Assembly: GCA_963921935.1 (NCBI GenBank)
Contig: OY998177.1
Coordinates: 102,787,015-102,851,014 of the forward strand
DNA length: 64,000 bases
Direction of reading: 5' to 3'
Origin: Galeruca laticollis
Taxonomy: Eukaryota > Arthropoda > Insecta > Coleoptera > Chrysomelidae
In this document: piece after piece, positions 42,501 through 51,330 of the stretch
Position numbering within the stretch: position 1 is the stretch's first letter
How the letters are laid out: each line of letters starts with the position of its first letter
Notes under the pieces: generated by a model
Databases searched by the model: none
What the model saw: the letters and a program-made list of their open reading frames with translations, nothing else
Told to the model about the DNA's origin: nothing
Made by a program: the position numbers and the translations under genes

Positions 42501-44789
42501 TATAATCGAACATACCTCATCGAATGGCGGGAGATGGCAAACCTAACCTCATTGATTTTACGACTACTTTTCAGATAATTTTTTAAAATATCGAATATTT
42601 ATTATTAAATATAGATGATGGGCCATTCAATATGGACGCAATAACGAAGAACTTACTTGTTTGTTAATCCCCTTAACTTCATCAGAGACTAGTTCCGTAC
42701 ATTCCAAAATTTTAGTGTTTTGATCTACAATAATTAACAACAAAAATACATATTAGCGATAAAACTATAGGTGTTGATTTTGACACCACAATTATTTACT
42801 AACATGAAGTGCTCTCATCGCTCTCTCAATATTTTCAGATCCGTTGAAATCGATCTTTTTATATTTTAGAGCAGTAAAAATGTAAAACAAAACACACGAC
42901 TCTAAGATAAGGCGATATTTAGTTTAAATAGAATACGGAAATCTCTCGCAGGTCGCTTTCATAATATGCTCTCAGAGTAACCGAGAGCAGTAAACCAAAA
43001 ACGCTATAAGTATGCGACATTTATCAGAGTTCTGAATTTGAATGAACTCATTGTGATAACTGTATTTTTAATATTATTGTCACTTTTCTAATATCGGTAA
43101 CGATCCCAACTCTAGTTATAGAGCATGCGCGTTCAGTTTACGCATCGACGTTCACTCCAGACCAGAGTGTTATTATTATACATTCTAATAGTGATCTTCC
43201 CGAAGGGGTGTTTAAAAATGTGTAGTTCTCCTTATATCTTGATCATAGACAATTTCGATTTAGAACGTAGCATGTTGGTATTGGATAGGGTACTTTCGAA
43301 ATTAAATCTTAAAATCGATAGATCTTCAGCCCCTACATGGCTAGGAAATGTAATGTAAGTAACTAGTTTTTGTTTAAATAATATAATCATTTTTTGTTGT
43401 ATTCTTAAATCTATGATTTTAAAAGTTCAATCACTAAGAAATTGGTTATCAGTTATCAAAATATCAATGTTTATGGTATTAAAAGGTCCTCTGTATTTGA
43501 TAAAAATGCTACGGAATCACGTGTATATATTTTTATTAGTATTTAGTGACTTTCTAATACTTTCTAGGTTTTCTGAATTTTGAAAAACATTCCTCGTTTA
43601 AATTATTAAAAAAACGTATCTTTTTTTGTAATTATTTCACATTATTTGTTAATTTTTGTACACATTTCTTCTGCGGGAAGTAGTTTATAAACATTTTTGA
43701 GCGCATGGTTACCATGTGGACCCGTGGGAAAATTTATTAAAATTAACATGGCGATATATTTTGGTTCGATCGGTATGATATACTACCTAGAACAATTTAA
43801 AATGTTTGAATGTAAAATAATATTCCATTTACTAAAGTGATTAAGACAATTTTTACTTATTCTTATTAGATTTCAGGTTACGTTTGTATTCAGTCGTATT
43901 TATTTTTATTTTTTTCAAATTTTTTATGTTCATTTGCATCTCTATTGGGATCCATTGCCTGGAGTATTTTCAAAATACTGTAAGTAAAGTTTATAGCTTA
44001 GAAATAATCAGCGATTAACTTTCAACTGGTATAAATTAACTAATTAACAAAACCATAGTTAATTAAAAAATTGTGATAAACATTTTTTGTTAACGTATTA
44101 TTGTTTATTCGTGTATTCAGATAGTACCAACATTTTTCTATACCAATATTTATATTTAATCAGTTAAAATAATTTGTTTTGATCAATCATCTGATTCTTT
44201 TTTTAAGTCATTCTTTATAACTTTTGCATCGTTTGGTTTAGCATTTCGAATCTAATGAGAACAAAATTATTATTTTTGGTGGTCCTGCCTAGTTTTATGA
44301 CGAAATGGACCAAACTATAATGACAATTCCAATACAATTAGTAACATACATACAGGGTGAAGCACTACATAGGACATGGAATCTGGTGCCCAAACTATAA
44401 CAAAAACAATATATATATTTAAAAACAATATTTTGATATGCATATGTAGGTCAATAAGAGCTACATTATATATATTCAGGGTGGTTAAAAAATTTTTGGA
44501 ATATCAAAGTTCTTTTTCTTTTAAATGGAATACCCTGCATATATATCATAAATTTTTTGGAATTTAACCTAAAAAAATGATGTCTCTTTCTTAAAGATTC
44601 CCTATACCTATCTTTTATGGTTTTCGAAATATCTCGGTTTTTCTCGAAACACAGTACTCATGTCATAAAAAAAAGAATAACGATAAAATGGGTAGGTGTA
44701 AAAACTGCTTTGGACCAGCCGATTTGAAGCCGTTTGGCAAATTTTTACAATATTTGTGTTGTGTATAAATGTACAGGGTGTTCCAAAAA
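42501..44789. other. No clear gene; one short frame ending at a splice-donor-like site
   Basis: The frame at 43125-43358 (+) contains MCSSPYILIIDNFDLERSML and runs into AATGTAATGTAAGTAAC, which could be a GTAAGT donor. There is no supporting downstream exon, so it may be chance. The rest is AT-rich. ACAGGGTG-like motifs occur near 44350 and 44480, as at element ends. Confidence 0.3.
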
Positions 44790-45312
44790 GTGCGAAATAT
44801 TATGGACTCCTGCTCACGTCTGTATTTTCGGATATCTCGTAAATACTGGCGTCTCCAACATATTATTTCTTCGTTGTCGATTAGCACTGATTTGCGACTT
44901 TGCTTCTCCCAAATAAAATTTATTGTGTGTAATATTTTCACAAAGTTTTTCGCCCTATGTCAGGCAAATTCTCGTCCTCCTTCACCATTTTTAGAATTAT
45001 GTCAAGGGTTGGGATCTCTTTTTTAAAATATAATTCATGTACTTTTCGTCTTATTGTAATTTGCATATGTTCATCAAGGTCAAATGGTTTTCTTCCACTT
45101 TTTAGGTGGAGATCTATTTCCATTTTTCCTCTCTCTTAGAACCCTGTAAATAGTAGATTCACTCCTGTCATATTGGAACATGTCGAAACTATATTTCTAA
45201 CAGTAGCAGCCGGCATTTGATGTACAACATCATCATGCACATTTAACACTACAGTCTTCGTTTGTAAGCTAAGCACGCTCTTACACTTTACTGGGGTAAA
45301 TCTTGAAGACAT
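44790..45312 (-). pseudogene. IS630/Tc1-like transposase, N-terminal fragment
   Basis: The ATG at 45312 gives MSSRFTPVKCKSVLSLQTKT, VVHQMPAATVRNIVSTCSNM, TGVN. Then after shifts GRKPFDLDEHMQITIRRKVH, ELYFKKEIPTLDIILKMVKE, CWRRQYLRDIRKYRREQES. This is the same family as the 21.4-22.8 kb gene. It breaks off immediately before the DETW block, at a sequence (ACAGGGTGTTCCAAAAAGT) that looks like the end of another element. Confidence 0.65.
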
Positions 45313-45370
45313 TTTTCACAACACGGTTAACACTTATGGAACATAAGCGACTCTAAGCAAAACAAATTAT

Positions 45371-45909
45371 ACAAATATTGTTAAGGACAAATGAACCCTA
45401 TTGATTTTCAGCTCACCAGAGCCAGCACAACGGGTGCTATGGTACTAGAAGTACGACATTTTAGTAATTTTTTGAGAAATTTCAGTTAGCACGATACAGC
45501 CTCCGGAGTTCATCAAGTCACCAATTTTATGATTGAATATTATTCAGGACACTTCACAGATGAACCCTATTGATTTTCAGCTCACCAGAGCCAGTACAAC
45601 AGGTGCTATAGTACGATATTTTTGTCATTTTTGTAGAAATTTAAGTTTGTTAGCACGATACAGCCTCCGAAGTATATACAAGTAACCAATTTTATGACTG
45701 GATATTATTTAGAGCGTCTGAAAGATGAATCCTATTGATATGCAGCCCACTAAAGCCAGTACACCGGGCCCTATGGTACTTGGAGTACCACATTTTTGTC
45801 ATTTTTAGAGAATTTTCAGTTTGTTAGCAAGATACAGCCTCCAGAGTGTATACAAGTGACCAATTTTATGATTGAATATTGTTCAAGGTGTCTCACAGAT
45901 GTACCCTAT
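45371..45909 (+). repeat. Satellite units (about 172 bp), copy 3, no leader
   Basis: Three or so units with the same motifs as copies 1 and 2 (TAGCACGATACAGCCTCCGG, CCTATTGATTTTCAGCTCAC). Leader and tail are missing. The array abuts a piggyBac fragment on its right. Confidence 0.75.
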
Positions 45910-46097
45910 ACAATATGATAGGTCATCATCTGGAAGATCCAAGCTTATGAATATAGGGGATCACTAAACTATCGAAGGGCCCGCTAGAAGGAGGTCACCG
46001 CTGTACTAAGAAGAAGCAAGAAAAAAGAAACAATTTGTGCGGCTTGTAATGTACCACTATGCAAAAACTGTTTTACTACTTATCACGCCTATAATAA
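45910..46097 (+). pseudogene. piggyBac-like transposase C-terminus, split by gypsy B
   Basis: The frame reads SKKKETICAACNVPLCKNCF and TTYHAY, the cysteine-rich C-terminal finger of PGBD-type transposases (C-x2-C, C-x2-C). Upstream (RCTKKKQ) is in a shifted frame. Gypsy copy B enters at the end of the frame. Joining across it and removing one ATAA duplication puts a TGA right after YHAYK. Confidence 0.75.
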
Positions 46098-46580
46098 TGT
46101 AATATTTTTCTAATTTATTTAAACAGTAAACAAACGTTTTACTACGGGTGGGATAAACTTTAAATACACGGTATGGCTACTTACTAATTTATTTAAACAC
46201 TAAACTACTCACTAACACTTAATTTATATGCACACAAACTTAATTATTAATTTATATCAACACTTCACTGTTCGCTATTTCGGTGTATTCTTTATTATTT
46301 GTCGCGATCACTTTATCAACTATATGGAACTTCCTCGTGTCGGTTCCTTATATATTAGTGCCTTTTTTATTAGATAATTCTAGATTGGGGCTTATATAAA
46401 AACAATTGGCTTTCTGACATTTTCTAGATAAGACTGGTCACAAAAATAATGTCTAGATAAGATAGTCACAATCGTAAACAATTCTAAGAAATCCCTGTGC
46501 ATCCGCCATATATTTAACTTTCATACATGGCTTAGACAGAGTCGGATTCCGGGACTATACCAGTGTGCTGTTTCGTAACA
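46098..46580 (-). mobile_element. 3' LTR of gypsy copy B (483 bp)
   Basis: It begins on the minus strand TGTTACGAAACAGCACACTG and ends near ATATTACA. It has an extra AAACGTTTTACTACGGG block relative to copy A's LTR. Confidence 0.9.
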
Positions 46581-46631
46581 TTACCCCCTCCTTAAATGGC
46601 AGTTCCTCCAACTTTTGTGTAACCGAAACTT

Positions 46632-46689
46632 GATGTTTGAATCGGCAACTGGTCCCATTTCTACACTTTCCGATCTTATGGAAATAGCA
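46632..46689 (-). other. CCCH-type zinc finger after the macrodomain (copy B)
   Basis: VPCYFHKIGKCRNGTSCRFK then H has exact C-x7-C-x5-C-x3-H spacing, the CCCH finger of RNA-binding proteins. It lies about 15 residues downstream of the macrodomain's last strand and in the same frame. Copy A has lost this piece by the LTR fusion. Confidence 0.8.
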
Positions 46690-46731
46690 GGGCACCGTCT
46701 TCATCGGATACTGATAACGGGGGTTGTAGCT

Positions 46732-47103
46732 GCAAATTAATATCTGGACACCGGTGTCTCGAAAGATAATCTCTACCATGTTCCTAATAACTCGCCAATC
46801 CAACTGGTTACTCGCTATTCTAGGCATAGCCAGTTTCTTCACGCTGGATTCTAACACATGGTCTCGGAAGTTTCGAAGTGCTTCCCACACATCGCGGTAG
46901 ATAGATCGATCTTGAAATTCATTTTAGTTACCACGTAGAAGACGTACCGCGAATTATGTTTCAGTTTCAGTGTCTTGCCAGGGGCTGGAATCTGGTCTTC
47001 AAATTTTTCTAATTGCCAACTTCTTTCGAAAGACGGATGCCAACCCTCGTGCGTTCTTGAGACGGACGGGGATGTTGTATGCCAGTGAATAATCTTCCGG
47101 GAG
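46732..47103 (-). other. Macrodomain (TARG1/OARD1-like), copy B
   Basis: LPEDYSLAYNIPVRLKNARG, LASVFRKK, then after a 2-base loss LEKFEDQIPAPGKTLKLKHN, SRYVFYVVTK, VWEALRNFRDHVLESSVKKL, AMPRIASNQLDWRVIRNMVE, IIFRDTGVQILICSY. Residues correspond one for one with copy A apart from substitutions, including ASNQ in place of the usual glycine-rich loop. Conservation in two separate insertions shows that the domain belongs to the family, not to one chimeric copy. Confidence 0.75.
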
Positions 47104-48392
47104 AATGAACAAATCTTGTCGTTGTTCTGAAGTGACTTCATATCTAGTTTTCCCGGTACCTCCATACGCACCCATAAATTTATCGAAGGTAGGGTCAGAC
47201 ACATCTGGAATATGGTTTACTCCTTTCTCTAGGTCATGGTCTCCTTCGAATGGCGCTAGTCGGTTTTGGTTGAACTACTTTTGGTTTTCCGTTGGGGATC
47301 TTGCCTATGCGATATATAACATCATTGATCCTTTTCTTGATTAAGTATGGACCTTCCCAGGATTTTTGTAATTTTGGAGAAAATCCTTTTCTCCTCGTCG
47401 GGTTGTGTAACCATACTTTGTCCCCTTCTTTAAAACCGCCTTCTGTGGCCTGCGTGTCGTACCGACTTTTCATTCTGTCGCTGGCAACTTGAAGATTTGT
47501 TCGAACTAATTCATGAATATCGTCCAGCCTTCTTCTCAATTGGATCACGTAGTCTTCTCCTGCTAGATCTTCTCCAGGCGGGCAGCCAAATTTCAGGTCA
47601 CAAGGAAGTCTCATTTCATGTCCAAACAGGATTTTCGCAAGTGTTTCACCCGTGGACTCATTGACGGCAGATCGATAAGCCAATGCGAATAGGGAAATAT
47701 ACTGGTCCCAATCTCTCTGATGGCTGGAAACTACTTTGGACAGGTATTTTCCAATAGTCCTGTTCATTCTCTCGATCATTCCATCTGACTGTGGATGTAA
47801 TGCTGTTGTCCTGGTCTTCTTCATTCACAGCTTGTCGCAAATCTCCTGGAATAGGTGGCTTTTAAAATTTCTTCCCTGGTCACTGTGGACTTACAAGGGC
47901 ACTCCATATCGTCTGATAAATTCTGTCACCAATACATCCGCGACAGTTGTGGCCTCTTGATTCGGGATCGCGTAAATTTCCACCCACTTTGTGAAATAAT
48001 CCATTACAACCAGGATGTATTTACCACCATTTTCTGTCGTCGGAAATGGTCCAGAGATATTTAAAGCAATCCTTTCGAAAGAGCTTCCAAGATTATACTG
48101 TTTCATGGGTGCCTTTCTCTTGCGATGTGGTCCATTACTCGTAGCACAAGTCGTACATTTCTTACACCAGTCCTTCACATCGTCGGAGCTGTTCATCCAA
48201 TAAAACCTTTCACGGATTCGCTGGAGGGGTTTCTTCACTCCCAGATGACCTCCCGATGGACTGTCGTGTAACTTCTTTAGTACCTCAGCTACTCTCGTTC
48301 TAGGGATAACTAGCTGTCTCCTCATCTCGGAACCATCATCGTTTTCAAGGGCTCTTTTCAACAGCCCTTCTTCCAGGACAAGGGAGTCCCAC

Positions 48393-49499
48393 TTAGTCCA
48401 ATATGCCTTGAGTGTCGGTGAAAATCTTGATCTGGATGCCTAAACATTCCATCATGTTCTCTGGTGCTGATGGATAAGCAAATCGAACTAGTCGGGCAAT
48501 ATCCGTTTCATACTCTTGAAGGGTTTCGTCACGTTTCCGCCTTCGGTTCTTCAGCTGGAATCTGTACAATTGTTCTTGTCCGTATCGCATATTCAGCTTC
48601 TTCTTCAGCTGCTCGAAGTCATCCGTTTCTTCCAAAGGTATCGTCTGAAGTACATCTAAGGCATCTCCGCGAAGCGCTATAGTTAGGTTCATTGCTTTCT
48701 CCTTATCGGACCAATTATTCACTCTAGCGGCTGCTTCAAACTGTTTCACATAATTGGTCCACAACATTTTTCCATCGAATGTTGGGGCCTTGACTCGGGT
48801 AAAACTGCCAATGTCTTCTAACTTAGGGTGTGTTTCTGTCTTGCAAGGTTTCTTTTGCTCGGTCTTCTTTTTTTCCGCTGGCGGGTCTTGAGTTCTTATA
48901 TCTGTCATCTTTTTTTCTCTTCCTTGATTTTCTCGTCCATCGTTGTCATCTTATTCTCAATTTTCTCGTCCATCGTTGACATCTTATTCTCGATTTCAGA
49001 TTTTAGAGACGAAATTTCATTTTTAACGTCAGCGGCAATATCAGTTTTCATTAATAAGATATCGGCAGATATATCGTTCTTCAAAGTAGAAATCTTGTCA
49101 ATATTAGCAGAAATGTCGTTCTCCATAGCAGAAATATCGTTTTTCACATTCGTTGAAATCTTCTCTTCCATGGCAGAAATCTTCTCGTCCATGTTAGCCG
49201 AAATATCATTCTTCATAGTAGAAATATCGTTCTTCATATCAGAAATCTTCTCGTCCATGTTAGCAGAAACGTTCTCTTCCATGGCAGAAATCTTTTCGTC
49301 CATGTTAGCAGAAATTGACGAAATTTAGATGGAAGCCTCGTCATTAAATAAAACTGTTTCTGGATCAAAGCCGTCATTTTCCAGTGCCACTTTAAAGTCT
49401 TTCCACTAATTCACTTTTCTTACCGGTCGTTTCCAACTTACAATCTTCCAATTCTGCTTTTAACTCAGTCTCTTTCAAGTCACATAGTCTCTTGGTCAT
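48393..49499 (-). pseudogene. Gypsy Gag copy B (SAP-like start, coiled coil, capsid-like domain)
   Basis: The ATG at 49499 gives MTKRLCDLKETELKAELEDC then KLETTGKKSELVERL. A shift and a stop near 49325-49400 follow. A long coiled coil of NMDEKISDMKNDIST-type repeats (49303-48905) precedes the Gag domain TNYVKQFEAAARVNNWSDKE, LTIALRGDALDVLQTIPLEE, LNMRYGQEQLYRFQLKNRRR. It ends abruptly at about 48430, where the Pol joint begins. Confidence 0.8.
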
Positions 49500-49547
49500 T
49501 TCTACGTAGCAATTTATTTATTTATATTACCCCACACCTGACACGAA

Positions 49548-50020
49548 TGTAATGTTTTCCTTATTTATTTAAACGTTTTTTATTACGGGTGGGATAAATT
49601 TTAAACACACGGTATGGCTACTTACTAATTTATTTAAACACTAAACTACTCACTAACACTTAATTTATATGCACACAAACTTAATTATTAATTTATATCA
49701 ACACTTCACTGTTGCTATTTCGGTGTATTCTTGTTTATTTGTCGCGATCACTTTATCAACTATATTGAACTTCCTCGAGTCGGTTCCTTATATATTAGTG
49801 CCTTTTTTACTAGATAATTCTAGATTGCGGCTTATACAAAAACCATTGGCTTTCTGGCATTTTCTAGATAAGACTGGTCACAAAAACAATGTCTAGATAA
49901 GATATTCACTATCGTAAACAATTCTAAGAAATCCATGTGCATCAGCCATAATTTTAACTTTCATACCTGGCTTAGACAGAGTCGGATTCAGGGACTATAC
50001 CGGTGTGCTGTTTCGTAACA
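49548..50020 (-). mobile_element. 5' LTR of gypsy copy B (473 bp)
   Basis: TG...CA ends as in the other copies, outer terminus at 50020, followed by ATAA target duplication. Confidence 0.9.
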
Positions 50021-50264
50021 ATAAATGAAAATATTTTCCCATATAAATTGAATGTGTTATTAGAATAATAAGTACCAAGGGGATGTATATGTCCCAGTTC
50101 CAATACCCAGTGGGGCAAATATGTACCGGCTTCCCAAAAGATCATCCTTTGAAAAAAATAATATAATTCAATAACTTTTCAGTTCTTTCTTGTCCATTTG
50201 AATAGCCTATCATGGAAAGAACGTCACTTAAACCAAATAAACAAATTGATACTGAAAGGGTTAA
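50021..50264 (+). mobile_element. piggyBac-like element 3' end with TTAA
   Basis: Continuation of the piggyBac past gypsy B. The sequence ends CAAATTGATACTGAAAGGG at 50260, the inverse of a CCCTTT-type piggyBac terminus, and is followed by TTAA at 50261-50264, the piggyBac target. The left terminus is not found, because satellite sequence abuts the transposase fragment there. Confidence 0.75.
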
Positions 50265-50545
50265 GTACCATAGCACCAGTTGTACTGGCCCCGGTGAGCT
50301 GAAAATCAATAGGGTTCATCTGTGCGATGTCCTGAACAATATTTAATCATAAAATATGTGACTTGTTGCAGTCCGGAGGTTGTATCGTGCTAAGAAGACA
50401 TGTTACGAAAAGTGGCCGACGACATAAACACAGGATTTTTTTTCTAAAAACCGCTTTTTCGTGTTCTTCTTGAAATATGAAAAAATGTCTTTTTTTCAAA
50501 ATTCCAATTAGATGTGGTTGGGTGGAAGAGAAATAAACATCCTTA
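50265..50545 (-). repeat. Satellite-bearing repeat element, copy 4, inverted
   Basis: Reverse orientation of part of one unit (GGTGAGCTGAAAATCAATAG) followed by the leader (CGACGACATAAACACAGGAT, TTTTTTTCTAAAAACCG) ending near GGTTGGGTGGAAGAG. Unlike copies 1-3 it is on the minus strand. Confidence 0.7.
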
Positions 50546-51021
50546 CATCTAGGAATCACAATGTGAGTAAAAAACAAATAATATACTAATAATTAAATAA
50601 AAATCGAGCAATTACAATTTTTGAATAATATCTTTCTTATTTAGTGTCCTTTGCAACAGTTAAAGAGAATTTAAACTTTATGAATTTTTTTGACGTTGTA
50701 AGAAATATTTACATCACAATTTTGTGTAAATTCACTTCTAATTAAGTTACTTTGGAATAGATAAATATTTTTTTTAAATATTTGGATCTTCGGTTCAGAT
50801 TCGTGAAATATGTACAAGAACACGTATTTGTAAACTTTTTATTCACTTAATCTTTAATTTTTGGTAGTAAAATTATGTAGCATATTATATGTCTCCTTTA
50901 TTAACATTCTTTTTGCATAAGTTAAGTTTATTTTGTAAAAAAATTGTTCGTGGATGGCTAAAAAATCCGTGGATAACTTTACACGGGTTCAACGTTTACA
51001 TTATATGGTAAAGTAAATCAA
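50546..51021. other. No gene seen
   Basis: AT-rich filler. Confidence 0.4.
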
Positions 51022-51200
51022 AATTGTCGCAGACTGCAACCCATATTGAAAGTGTTAATGTTAATGTTTGGGGATTGTTGGTGATCGAATAATAGGGCCA
51101 TTTTCCAAGGAACTCTCAATGGAGCTAGAATTCTTGCAGAAAAAACTAGTTCCGAATATGTCTACTCTGTTTCCTGATCCGGACGAAGATCGTTTCGTCT
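51022..51200 (+). pseudogene. Tc1-like transposase fragment
   Basis: SQTATHIESVNVNVW then GIVGDRIIGPF and ELEFLQKKLVPNMSTLFPDP. This is the segment after the first catalytic Asp in IS630-type elements ('VNVWAGI-GD-IIGPFF...FLQ-ELVP'). The rest of the element is missing, and the hAT element enters the downstream flank at 51331. Confidence 0.55.
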
Positions 51201-51330
51201 GTTACCGCACCTCTGTTTTATTTGAGTCCTATTATTTAGGTCAACTTTACATAAGCAATTCATTTTTCCCTTGTATAATGAACTTTTTTTATGTTTTTTC
51301 CATGGAAAAGTGTGATGCACAGACTATAGT

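Larger units (their letters stand above)
46540..48420 (-). pseudogene. Gypsy Pol remnant copy B: integrase, macrodomain, CCCH finger
   Basis: Integrase: GGHLGVKKPLQRIRERFYW, WCKKCTTC, ALNISGPFP (first Asp replaced by Asn: ALDIAG in A, ALNISG here), GMIERMNRTIGKYL, LAKILFGHEMRLPCDLKFGC, VWLHNPTRRKGFSPKLQKSW. Frame breaks lie near 47840, 47270 (one extra T against copy A) and 47020 (two bases fewer). Then the macrodomain (46732-47103) and a CCCH finger (46632-46689). The last frame passes through the polypurine tract and stops at a TAG inside the 3' LTR. Confidence 0.85.
46098..50020 (-). mobile_element. Ty3/gypsy retrotransposon copy B, internally deleted, both LTRs, TSD ATAA
   Basis: The LTRs are 46098-46580 (3') and 49548-50020 (5') on the minus strand, with ATAA on both sides (46094-46097 and 50021-50024). 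Polypurine tract AAGGAGGGGG is at 46583-46592 and the primer site at about 49529-49547. Internal order is Gag, a direct joint at about 48430, integrase, macrodomain, CCCH finger. Protease, RT and RNase H are missing, at a joint different from copy A's. The two LTRs differ by several percent plus indels, so the insertion is not recent. Confidence 0.92.

Noticed and set aside
44340..44790. ACAGGGTG motifs as ends of one element
   Set aside because: Three scattered occurrences in mixed contexts; I could not pair them as inverted repeats or find a duplication.
46098..50020. Gypsy copy B as an endogenous retrovirus with an envelope gene
   Set aside because: The segment after integrase is a macrodomain and CCCH finger; no signal peptide, furin site or transmembrane helix was seen.
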